Source: DASWRT01 sp036403035
GTDB lineage: Bacteria > Pseudomonadota > Alphaproteobacteria > ATCC43930 > CGMCC-115725
Assembly (NCBI GenBank): GCA_036403035.1
Contig: DASWRT010000322.1
Coordinates: forward strand, 1 to 37,540
Length of the DNA stretch: 37,540 nt
Direction: 5' to 3'
The position numbers were made by a program, and so were the translations under genes. Positions 17,485-24,300 of this stretch are shown here, piece by piece. Each line of letters begins with the position of its first letter. Positions within the stretch are counted from its first letter, which is position 1. The notes under the pieces are model-generated. The model was not told where the DNA came from. It saw only the letters and a program-made list of their open reading frames with translations, and searched no databases.

Positions 17485-17772
17485 TTATCCCGCCGGACCG
17501 TCGCCCGTATTTTTAAGGCGCACGCCGCCGCCGCCGTCGAGGCTTGGCGAGCCGGCCTGGATGATCTCGACGCCGGCCTGCTCCAGCGCCCTCTGAATCC
17601 GTAGAAGTGTGCTGGCCCGCGGGTCGGTCGCGCTGCGTTCGATATTCTTGACGCTGATTTCCGACACGCCCGCCGCCTTCGCCAAGTCGGTCTGTTTCCA
17701 ACCGAGCAAAGCACGTGCTGCGCGGATTTGTGCGGGAGTAATCACCCTCCCAGAGTAACGGTTCGCGGGCAT
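17485..17772 (-). CDS. XRE-family helix-turn-helix regulator
   Basis: 95-aa DNA-binding protein. The helix-turn-helix spans about residues 10-65: ITPAQIRAARALLGWKQTDLAKAAGV, with the second helix in SEISVKNIERS, typical of the Cro/C1 family. The short C-terminal tail (EIIQAG then a Gly-rich stretch) has no sensor domain. I chose ATG 17772; a TTG at 17796 would add eight residues but lies inside a palindrome arm. Upstream is a perfect 10-bp inverted repeat (17793-17835), a plausible autoregulatory operator. Single regulators of this type in alphaproteobacteria also occur as antitoxin-like orphans; no toxin gene adjoins it. Confidence 0.85.
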   Translation of the reverse strand: MPANRYSGRVITPAQIRAARALLGWKQTDLAKAAGVSEISVKNIERSATDPRASTLLRIQRALEQAGVEIIQAGSPSLDGGGGVRLKNTGDGPAG

Positions 17773-17792
17773 AATGATAGTGATTTTATCCG

Positions 17793-17835
17793 CCAAGTAT
17801 ATTCACTGCCGTATAGGGTACTACTATATACTTGG
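17793..17835. promoter_or_regulatory. inverted repeat upstream of XRE regulator (putative operator)
   Basis: Arms ccaagtatat (17793-17802) and atatacttgg (17826-17835) are perfect reverse complements separated by 23 bp, centre to centre about three helical turns. They lie 20-60 bp upstream of the regulator's ATG, overlapping any promoter. Good candidate for autoregulation; binding not shown. Confidence 0.5.
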
Positions 17836-17951
17836 TGTATGTGTTTTAAAACTTTTTAGTTTCGCGCGATTCATAAACGCCCGCCGATATAGTATAAAAA
17901 ATAAAATATTCATCGAATTCTATCATTCTTTATATGAGCGTGTCGCCAGCT

Positions 17952-17994
17952 AAATCCCCGGTTTCGCATGCATTTAAGCACTAAAAGGGGATTT
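17952..17994 (+). other. 8-bp inverted repeat in AT-rich island (possible RNA hairpin)
   Basis: Perfect arms aaatcccc (17952-17959) and ggggattt (17987-17994), the latter followed by another t. The loop of 27 bases is long for a classic terminator. Could close a small structured RNA transcribed rightwards from the promoter-like sequence at 17870-17898. Confidence 0.3.
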
Positions 17995-18275
17995 TGGCAT
18001 GGCTCGCCTAATACCTTAAGGCGTCGGTAAGGACCGCAAGCAGGAGGTGTCTACGGTTGCGGGGAAGGATCCGGATGCGGGTTGCGCAGCGTGTCGGCGC
18101 GGAATTGCTGTCCGCGATCGCCGCGAATCGGGTCTGCGATGATCCGCCGGTTGCGCATGGTGCGATCGACGCTTCCGCATGCGTGTTTGGTTGCCCCGCA
18201 CCGGGACCGGGCGATCGTTCGCATCGCCGGCTATTCCGGCTGAGGAAAGCCCGGATTTCTTCCGCGAGGTCTACC

Positions 18276-18300
18276 GATCGGCGCCCGCTCGGCGCCGATC
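18276..18300 (-). terminator. GC-rich hairpin 3' of aldo/keto reductase
   Basis: Perfect 10-bp inverted repeat: gatcggcgcc (18276-18285), loop cgctc, ggcgccgatc (18291-18300), 20 bp past the reductase stop. Very stable as RNA. No T-run follows on the minus strand, so it is either a Rho-dependent end, an mRNA-stabilising hairpin, or a repeat. Confidence 0.45.
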
Positions 18301-18320
18301 GGCGCCCGGACCTGATCGCG

Positions 18321-19145
18321 TCAGGCGACGTCCCATGCCGGCGCCCAGGACGGGCTGATCTGCCGGTCGTTTCCGGTAAGCGGCTCGATCTCCTTCAAGT
18401 CCCGCTCGTCCAGCTCGAAATCGAAGATTTCGACGTTCTGGCGGATGTTCCGTTCGCTCGTCGCCTTCGGGATGGCCATCACGTCGGGCTGCTGGACGAG
18501 CCAGCGAAGCGCGACCTGACCGGGAGTCTTTCCGTGCCGCTCGCCGATCCGGCGCAGCACCGGATGATCGATGAGCTTGCCGTGGGCGAGGGGGCTGTAC
18601 GCGGTCACGACGATGCCGTGCGCGCGGGCATAGTCGAGCACGGGCTTCTGCGACAGCAGGGCGTGGTACTCGACCTGGTTGCAGGCGATATCGGCGCGGT
18701 GCCGCTCGACCGATTCGCGCATCAGCGCGACGGTGAAGTTGCTGACGCCGATCGCCCGCGTCTTTCCGGCCGCCTGAACCTCCCGAAGCGCGCCGAGCGT
18801 CTCGGCCAGCGGCACGGCCCCGCTCGGCCAGTGCATCAGCAGCAGGTCGACATGGTCCGTCCGCAGCTTGCGCAGCGACTCGTCGACGGACGATTTCACC
18901 TTCGGCGCCGCGAAGTTGCTCGTCCACACCTTGGTCGTGACGAACAACTGTTCGCGCGGCACGCCCGATTCGGCGATCGCCCGGCCGACGTCGGCCTCGT
19001 TCTCATAGGCCTGCGCGGTGTCGATGTGGCGGTATCCGGCATCGAGCGCGGTGCGCACGCCGCGCACGCATTGGTCGCCGGTGAGCTGCCACGTTCCGAA
19101 CCCGAGCGCCGGCACCTGTCGTCCCTGCATCGTAACGTAGATCAT
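18321..19145 (-). CDS. aldo/keto reductase (2,5-diketo-gluconate reductase type)
   Basis: 274-aa NADPH-dependent aldo/keto reductase, (beta/alpha)8 barrel. The catalytic tetrad is visible: Asp42 and Tyr47 in DTAQAYENE, Lys72 in TTKVW and His105 in LMHWP. The cofactor-binding end has IPKATSERNIRQN. The family reduces aldehydes and ketones such as 2,5-diketo-gluconate or methylglyoxal; the substrate is not predictable. ATG 19145 has a CCTCC-complement (GGAGG) Shine-Dalgarno about 9 bases upstream. Divergent from the SDR gene across 171 bp, perhaps a shared redox-stress control region. Confidence 0.93.
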   Translation of the reverse strand: MIYVTMQGRQVPALGFGTWQLTGDQCVRGVRTALDAGYRHIDTAQAYENEADVGRAIAESGVPREQLFVTTKVWTSNFAAPKVKSSVDESLRKLRTDHVDLLLMHWPSGAVPLAETLGALREVQAAGKTRAIGVSNFTVALMRESVERHRADIACNQVEYHALLSQKPVLDYARAHGIVVTAYSPLAHGKLIDHPVLRRIGERHGKTPGQVALRWLVQQPDVMAIPKATSERNIRQNVEIFDFELDERDLKEIEPLTGNDRQISPSWAPAWDVA

Positions 19146-19316
19146 CTGGTTGGCCTCCGTCGGTTGACTGCGTCGAAAGCTGGCGTTCGATCCGCCGCGT
19201 TCAACCCGTACCGGCCGCATGCATGACAGCCGCCCGCCGTGCCGGAACAGGGATGCCGGAGCAGCGTTGCACAGAGAGGCCGGAAGCGGCGGGAGGATAA
19301 GGCGAGGAGCGCGGTA

Positions 19317-20321
19317 ATGCGGGATCTGCGGGGTGCGAGCGTCGTCATCACCGGCGCGTCGAGCGGCATCGGACAGGCGACCGCGCTGGCCTTCGCCGAG
19401 CGCGGCGCAAATCTCGCGCTGGCAGCGCGGAACGAGGAGCCGCTCAAGGCGCTCGCCGAGGCGTGTACGCGTCTGAGCGGCGAGGGCCGCACGATCGCCG
19501 TCCCTACCGACGTCGGCGACCCGGAGGCGGTGCGGCGGCTCGCGGACCGCGCCGCCGAGACGTTCGGCGGGATCGATGTCTGGGTCAACAATGCGGGCGT
19601 CGGCGCGGTCGGCGCATTCGCCGACGTGCCCGCCGAAGCGCACGATCGCGTCATCGCGACGAACCTGCTGGGCTGCATGCACGGCGCGCATGCGGCGTTG
19701 CCGCATTTCTTCGCGCGGCGACGCGGCGTGCTCGTCAACAACATTTCGTTCGGCGGCTGGGTGCCGGCGCCCTTCGCCGCCGCCTATGCGGCGAGCAAGT
19801 ACGGGCTGCGCGGTTTCTCGGAGAGCCTGAGCGCGGAATTGGCGACGGAATGGCCGGACATCCACGTCTGCGACGTGTTCCCGTCCTTCATCGACACGCC
19901 CGGCGTCCAGCATGGCGCTAATTATACCGGGCGCAGGCTGAAGCCGGCGCCGCCCGTCTACGATCCGCGTCGCGTCGCCGAAGCGATCGTGCGGCTGGCG
20001 CAGCGTCCGCGCCGGGGGACCACGGTCGGCGGCGTAGCGGTGCTGGCGCACGTCGCGGGCACGGTGCTGCCGCACGGGCTGCTCGGCTGGACGGCGGCGC
20101 GGTTCATGCGCCTCTATCTCGACCGGATCGCCGAGCCGGGACCGGTTACCGACGGCAACCTGTTCCGGCCCGTGGGACCGGAGACCTCCGTCTATGGCGG
20201 CTGGCGGTCGCCGACGCAGCGAACCGCCGGGATGGCGACGGCCGGGATCGCGCTCGCCGGCGCCGCCGCTGCGGCGGCGATCCTCTTTGCGCCGCGCGCC
20301 GCCGCGATGCAGCGCCGGTGA
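19317..20321 (+). CDS. SDR-family oxidoreductase with hydrophobic C-terminal tail
   Basis: 334-aa short-chain dehydrogenase/reductase. N-terminal Rossmann fold with TGASSGIG (G13, G17, G19), NNAG at 91-94, and catalytic Ser144, Tyr157 and Lys161 (YAASK). The core ends near residue 240. An extra C-terminal region contains a hydrophobic, alanine-rich helix (about 305-325) that could anchor the enzyme to the membrane. ATG 19317 sits a few bases after a GGAG-rich stretch. Substrate unknown; such extended SDRs often act on lipophilic compounds (inference). Confidence 0.9.
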   Translation: MRDLRGASVVITGASSGIGQATALAFAERGANLALAARNEEPLKALAEACTRLSGEGRTIAVPTDVGDPEAVRRLADRAAETFGGIDVWVNNAGVGAVGAFADVPAEAHDRVIATNLLGCMHGAHAALPHFFARRRGVLVNNISFGGWVPAPFAAAYAASKYGLRGFSESLSAELATEWPDIHVCDVFPSFIDTPGVQHGANYTGRRLKPAPPVYDPRRVAEAIVRLAQRPRRGTTVGGVAVLAHVAGTVLPHGLLGWTAARFMRLYLDRIAEPGPVTDGNLFRPVGPETSVYGGWRSPTQRTAGMATAGIALAGAAAAAAILFAPRAAAMQRR

Positions 20322-20395
20322 CGGACCAGCCGGCTCCCCGGAGCGCCTGCGGCAGTTCATGCTTGACGGTCGCCGCAGCCCGGCGATGCTCCGGC

Positions 20396-20956
20396 ATGAG
20401 CACGGCGGACAGCAAATTTCTATCGTTGGTTCTGCGTCACAGGCCGGATCTAATCGGCATTACGCTCGACGAAGCAGGATGGGTCGACGTATCCGACCTG
20501 CTTGCCGGAGTGCGGCGGCATCAGGACGGATCTTGGACGCCGGAGCGGTTGCGGGCGGTTGTCGCGGACAATGATAAGCAGCGCTTCGCCTTCAGTCCGG
20601 GCATGACGAAGATCCGAGCGTCGCAGGGCCATTCAGTGCCGGTGAAACTGGGGTACTCGCACGGTGCGCCGCCGCAAATCTTGTTTCACGGCACGGTCGG
20701 CCGTTTCCTCGAATCGATACGCGCGACGGGTCTCGGCAAGGGCCGGCGGCATGCCGTTCATCTGAGCCCCGACGAGGAGACGGCGGGCACGGTCGGCGCG
20801 CGACGCGGTTCGCCGATCCTCCTCGAAATCCGGGCCGGCGACATGCACCACGCCGGCTTCGCCTTCAGCCGCTCCGCGAACGGCGTCTGGCTTACCGATC
20901 ATGTCCCGCCCGAGTACATCGAGTTTCCAACGGACACCGACGATTCGCGCAAGTGA
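20396..20956 (+). CDS. kptA: RNA 2'-phosphotransferase, Tpt1/KptA family
   Basis: 186-aa Tpt1/KptA enzyme, which uses NAD+ to remove an internal RNA 2'-phosphate via ADP-ribosylation. Two domains are visible: an N-terminal winged-helix-like part with the signature FLSLVLRHRP (R14, H15), and the ADP-ribosyltransferase-like part with RASQGHS (R74), HGT (98-100), VHLS (121-124) and GARRG (R137/R138). Length fits bacterial KptA. ATG 20396 is chosen because the family N-terminus begins immediately. No RNA ligase or tRNA-splicing gene adjoins it. The biological substrate in bacteria is unclear; candidates are ligation scars or phosphorylated RNA ends. Confidence 0.93.
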   Translation: MSTADSKFLSLVLRHRPDLIGITLDEAGWVDVSDLLAGVRRHQDGSWTPERLRAVVADNDKQRFAFSPGMTKIRASQGHSVPVKLGYSHGAPPQILFHGTVGRFLESIRATGLGKGRRHAVHLSPDEETAGTVGARRGSPILLEIRAGDMHHAGFAFSRSANGVWLTDHVPPEYIEFPTDTDDSRK

Positions 20957-20995
20957 GTTCTTGTTCCGTTCTGCGGCGGCGCGCATCTATTCCGG

Positions 20996-21340
20996 ATGCG
21001 AAACGGTTACCGGATCGGTTCCTACCTCGTCCTCGTCGACATGGACGGTCTCCGCCACGCGGTGCGCGTGACGTCGATCCTGTCGATCAGCGATGCCGAC
21101 ATGTGCCAGGACACGGCGGTGGTCGTTGCCGCGGGCCGTCAGATCATCGTGCCGGTGCCGTGGCAGACGGTGATGGGCTGGATCGACGGCGACGCGGCTG
21201 CGGCTTCGATCGGCGAAGAGCCGGCGGCGACGACGCCCGGGCGTGATGCGTCTTCTGCCGCCCGGCGCACCGCGCGGAAGCTTCCCGACAGCGTGCATGA
21301 CCTCGACAGGTTCGTCATGCCGCCGCCTGCGGCGGAATAG
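20996..21340 (+). CDS. hypothetical protein, 114 aa
   Basis: Small soluble protein starting MRNGYRIGSYLVLVDMDGLRHAV. A beta-rich first half (about 1-60: short strands ending IIVPVPWQTVMGWI) is followed by a disordered Ala/Arg-rich tail. It begins 39 bp after kptA in the same direction and could share its transcript. No family recognised. Real-gene support comes from codon periodicity and lack of a better frame. Confidence 0.65.
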   Translation: MRNGYRIGSYLVLVDMDGLRHAVRVTSILSISDADMCQDTAVVVAAGRQIIVPVPWQTVMGWIDGDAAAASIGEEPAATTPGRDASSAARRTARKLPDSVHDLDRFVMPPPAAE

Positions 21341-21358
21341 GGGCCACGCGCCGCGGAG

Positions 21359-21826
21359 CTATTTGGCTTTCGCCCTTTCGGCTTCCGCGACCGGCTTGTA
21401 GTCGTAGGTCGGGTAGAATTCGGTGCGGTACGGTCCCCATGCGGTCTGCTCGACGACGCGGTTGACCTCGCGCAGGCGCTCGGCCGGGACGCGCAGCGTC
21501 ACGACCTGACCGATCCCCATCATCACGTACCAGGACACGATCTCCACGCCGGGCGGCGGGAATTGCTTGTAGTACCCCTGCACGCGGAGCTGCTCGTTGA
21601 TCGCGTCCAGCGGCTTCGACTGGTCGTGCTTCAGGAAGATCGTCAGCAGGAACGTGCCGCGGTCGGCCGAGTCGGCGGCGTTCGGCGCAGGCGCCGCGGC
21701 CGGCGCCGCCTGCCGCTGCTGTTGTTGCTGAGCCCCGGCCGGCAGCCCCATGGCGAGCGCCGTCGCGCCCGCAATGGCGACCGCGGTCGCCGCCATCCCG
21801 ACGAACCGCTGCGTTCTCCACCGCAT
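21359..21826 (-). CDS. exported protein of unknown function
   Basis: 155-aa predicted periplasmic protein. Signal peptide with an Ala-rich core, cleavage near AGA-Q (about residue 33), then a Gln/Ala/Pro linker (QQQQQRQAAPAAAP), then a compact domain (about 55-150) with the pattern FLLTIFLKHD, GYYKQFPPPG, GQVVTLRVPAERLREVNRVV and WGPYRTEFYPTYDY. The strand/helix order resembles small ferredoxin-like alpha/beta sandwiches such as YciI or muconolactone-isomerase-like folds, but this is weak. ATG 21826 has a GAGGAG-like ribosome site. Divergent from the dehydrogenase gene at 21973. Confidence 0.7.
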   Translation of the reverse strand: MRWRTQRFVGMAATAVAIAGATALAMGLPAGAQQQQQRQAAPAAAPAPNAADSADRGTFLLTIFLKHDQSKPLDAINEQLRVQGYYKQFPPPGVEIVSWYVMMGIGQVVTLRVPAERLREVNRVVEQTAWGPYRTEFYPTYDYKPVAEAERAKAK

Positions 21827-21972
21827 CTCTTGCTCCTCGTCTGCTTCCGACCGTCCGGAACGGCCGGCGCAATAACCCGTTCCGGTTCGCGGAACGGAGA
21901 ATTTGGCTCGATGTTGCTGGGAAGAGCGGCCGCGGCGCACCCGCCGCCACGATGCACCACGGGAAGGCGGCG

Positions 21973-23160
21973 ATGAAAGGAGTGGTTTGCGGCGGGCCCG
22001 GCGAGGTCTCGATCCGCGAGGTCGCGGACGCCCGCGTCGAGGCGCCGACCGACGTGCTGATGCGGATCACCTCGACGGCGATCTGCGGTTCCGACCTGCA
22101 CATCTACGAGCATCGTCTCGGCGACGTCGCCGGCATGGTGATCGGACACGAGCCGGTGGGCGTCGTCGAAGAGGTCGGCCGCGACGTGCTCAGCGTGAGG
22201 AAAGGCGACCGGGTCGTCGTTCCGACGCATATCTGCTGCGGCTTCTGCCCGAACTGCGTCGAGGGCTACAGCGCGTCCTGCCTCACCACGAACCCCGGAC
22301 AGGCCGGCGCCGCCTACGGCTATCCGGGCATGGGCGGCTATCGCGGCGCGCAGGCCGAATATCTCCGGGTACCGCTCGCCGACGCGAACTGCCTGCGTCT
22401 TCCCGGCGAGCCGGGCGACGGATGGGAGCACGATTTCGTGCTGCTCGCGGATGCGTTCCCGACGGGCTATCACGCGACCGAGCTGGCGCGCGTCGCGATG
22501 GGCGACACGGTCGCGATCTACGGCGCCGGCGCGGTCGGGCTCCTTGCGGCGTATTCGGCCTTGCACCTGCGCGGCGCGAGCGAGGTCTTCGTCGTCGACA
22601 ATGTCGCCGCACGGCTTGAGAAGGCCGGCGAACTCGGCGCCGTGCCGATCGATTTCACGGCCGGCGATCCCGTCGAGCAGATCCGGGAACGGCTGGCCCG
22701 CCGCCGCAGCGGCCCGGCATGGCGGGGCGAAGACGCGATGGGCGGCGTCACCTGCGCGATCGACGCGGTCGGCTTCCAGGCGCGCGACCGCAACGACCCG
22801 GCCCGCGAGAATCCGCAATGGGTCATCGACGATCTCGCACGCCTCGTCAATCCGAACGGCCGGCTGGCGATCGCGGGCGTGTATGTCGCCGAAGACCCCA
22901 AGGCGTGCGGCGACCTCGAGAAGCATGGCCGGCTTGCCGTCGCTTGGGGCACGTTGTTCAAGAAGGGCGTCACGATCGGACTCGGGCGCGATCACGACGA
23001 GCGCTACAACCGGCGCCTGCGTGACCTGATCGTCGCCGGCCATGCCAAGCCGAGCGCGATCGTGAGCCACCGCCTGCCGTTCGACAGCGCGCCGGACGCC
23101 TACCGCCGCTTCGGCGAACGCGCCGAAGGCTTCATCAAGGTGGTGCTGAGCCCACGCTGA
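21973..23160 (+). CDS. zinc-dependent alcohol dehydrogenase, formaldehyde dehydrogenase-like
   Basis: 395-aa medium-chain dehydrogenase. Catalytic zinc ligands Cys38 (ICGSD), His59-Glu60 (GHE) and Asp160; structural zinc lobe cysteines 89, 92, 95 and 103 (GFCPNC then ASC); NAD-binding GAGAVG at 184-189. The overall pattern, including a C-terminal CAIDAVGFQAR and WGTLFKKGV, matches glutathione-independent formaldehyde dehydrogenase/formaldehyde dismutase-like proteins. ATG 21973 (with GGAAGG five bases upstream) is preferred to one seven codons earlier. The physiological aldehyde or alcohol is not certain. Confidence 0.92.
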   Translation: MKGVVCGGPGEVSIREVADARVEAPTDVLMRITSTAICGSDLHIYEHRLGDVAGMVIGHEPVGVVEEVGRDVLSVRKGDRVVVPTHICCGFCPNCVEGYSASCLTTNPGQAGAAYGYPGMGGYRGAQAEYLRVPLADANCLRLPGEPGDGWEHDFVLLADAFPTGYHATELARVAMGDTVAIYGAGAVGLLAAYSALHLRGASEVFVVDNVAARLEKAGELGAVPIDFTAGDPVEQIRERLARRRSGPAWRGEDAMGGVTCAIDAVGFQARDRNDPARENPQWVIDDLARLVNPNGRLAIAGVYVAEDPKACGDLEKHGRLAVAWGTLFKKGVTIGLGRDHDERYNRRLRDLIVAGHAKPSAIVSHRLPFDSAPDAYRRFGERAEGFIKVVLSPR

Positions 23161-23210
23161 GCGCGCATGCCGCCGCGGGCGGAGACGGACGGGCGCCGGA
23201 GCGTCCGCCG

Positions 23211-24023
23211 TCAGGCCGTCGGGTGCAGCACCGTGCGGATCGTGACCGGCTCCGCCGCCTCCAGCGCATCGCGCATCGCCGCCTCGTCGGCGAAGCGACC
23301 GCGCAGGCGCCTGCCCTCGCAGACCACTTCGACTCGGTCCTCGGCGAACGGCCACGGATCGACCGTCAGGCTGGCCGTGCTCCCATGCGGCGAGGCGAGG
23401 CGCAGCTCGGTCCGCCCGGTGCCGCCGGTCGTCGGCACGTCCGGGATGCGCGTTTCGCCGGCCACGCCCCAGCAGATCGCCAGCGACATCCAGTCGGCCG
23501 CGCCGACGAGCAGCCGGTTGTGCTCGATCGTTTCGAGGCGTGCGGCTCCCGCGGCGGCATAGCGCGGGTCGGCGGCGAGCGCTTCGACGGAGGCGTGCTG
23601 GAACGCGTGCTGCCCGTCCAGGAAGTCGCGAACGATCGCCGCGTCCTCCGGCGACGCCTTGGCGAAATCGAAAAACCTTCCGTAGATCGTGTTCGCGTGC
23701 AGCGACACCAGCAGCGCCGGGTAGCGGCCGAAGGCAAGCGCCATCCTGACGCCGCCGGTCCAGAGCCGCGTGTGGACGGCGGCGCCCAACTCCATGAACT
23801 GGTGCGGCCGGCCGGTCTCGGGATTGAGCGTCGGCGCCGCCTCCCAGGGCAGCCAGCCGATATCGTGCTGCTCCGCGGCGAGGCAGACTTCCTCGTGCGG
23901 CGCCGGCCGGTCGAACCGGCCGTTGCCCCAAGCACGCACGAGCTGGCCGGAGAGCCAGCTATGGCTCGGCTGCGGGATCGCGACGACGGCGCTGTCGTCG
24001 CCGTCGTCTTGACGGAAAAGCAT
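23211..24023 (-). CDS. DUF3891 family protein
   Basis: 270-aa soluble protein of the DUF3891 group, function unknown. Conserved histidine/aspartate stretches are visible: PQPSHSWLSGQL, AEQHDIGWLPWE and HANTIYG, a pattern that suggests a metal-dependent all-alpha core like HD-type hydrolases (inference). Convergent with the dehydrogenase, 50 bp apart. ATG at 24023, within a motif (aaaagcatgatttt) that is itself palindrome-like. Confidence 0.8.
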   Translation of the reverse strand: MLFRQDDGDDSAVVAIPQPSHSWLSGQLVRAWGNGRFDRPAPHEEVCLAAEQHDIGWLPWEAAPTLNPETGRPHQFMELGAAVHTRLWTGGVRMALAFGRYPALLVSLHANTIYGRFFDFAKASPEDAAIVRDFLDGQHAFQHASVEALAADPRYAAAGAARLETIEHNRLLVGAADWMSLAICWGVAGETRIPDVPTTGGTGRTELRLASPHGSTASLTVDPWPFAEDRVEVVCEGRRLRGRFADEAAMRDALEAAEPVTIRTVLHPTA

Positions 24024-24089
24024 GATTTTCGCTCCGCTTCCGGAATGCCGCCCGCCGGCACGGGCTTTTCAAAGTGACGGTCGGAACGA

Positions 24090-24137
24090 GTGCGGAGTTC
24101 CGGTCCGCACTGGAATCGCTCGGCATGAGCGATTCCA
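24090..24137. repeat. pair of abutting perfect hairpins
   Basis: Hairpin 1: gtgcgga (24090-24096), 7-base loop, tccgcac (24104-24110). Hairpin 2 starts at the next base: tggaatcgctc (24111-24121), loop ggcat, gagcgattcca (24127-24137). Both stems are perfect. No T-run follows. The layout resembles REP/BIME-type extragenic repeats. It lies midway between the 5' ends of two divergent genes, so it is not a terminator for either. Confidence 0.6.
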
Positions 24138-24300
24138 GGGCTGCTTGCGCCATTTCTCGATGAAGAGCGGCGGAGCCGGTGTATCATCGCACGCGAAAGG
24201 AAAAAGCCCGACTTTATTTGCCGGAGCGCGCCTGCACGGCCCGACGTGCGGCAGGCCGTAGGCGTAGGGCTGCTGGCATCGATAACCGGAGGTTTCAGAG

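Larger units (their letters stand above)
17836..18320. other. AT-rich intergenic island, no gene seen
   Basis: About 485 bp without a credible gene. The first 165 bp (to about 18000) are strikingly AT-rich for this chromosome. A promoter-like pair TTCATA (17870-17875), 17 bp, TATAAA (17893-17898) reads rightward. An 8-bp inverted repeat aaatcccc / ggggattt (17952-17959, 17987-17994) follows. The rest (18000-18320) has normal GC and no ORF that I trust. A small RNA or foreign remnant is possible but unproven. Confidence 0.45.

Noticed and set aside
18010..18060. Possible riboswitch (purine-rich stretch with gtaaggaccgcaagcagg)
   Set aside because: Compared with remembered c-di-GMP and cobalamin consensus cores and did not match; no gene follows in the right direction.
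18016..18201. 61-codon minus-strand ORF in the AT-rich gap region
   Set aside because: Arg/Ser/Pro-rich translation, no ribosome site, no recognisable pattern.
21643..23931. 762-codon minus-strand open frame across the dehydrogenase
   Set aside because: Shadow frame; the dehydrogenase on the plus strand has all zinc and NAD motifs.
24008..24030. Similarity of the aaaagcatgatttt motif at the DUF3891 start to a Rhizobiales dispersed repeat
   Set aside because: Only a short core resembles it and the flanks do not; it also encodes the start of a sensible protein.
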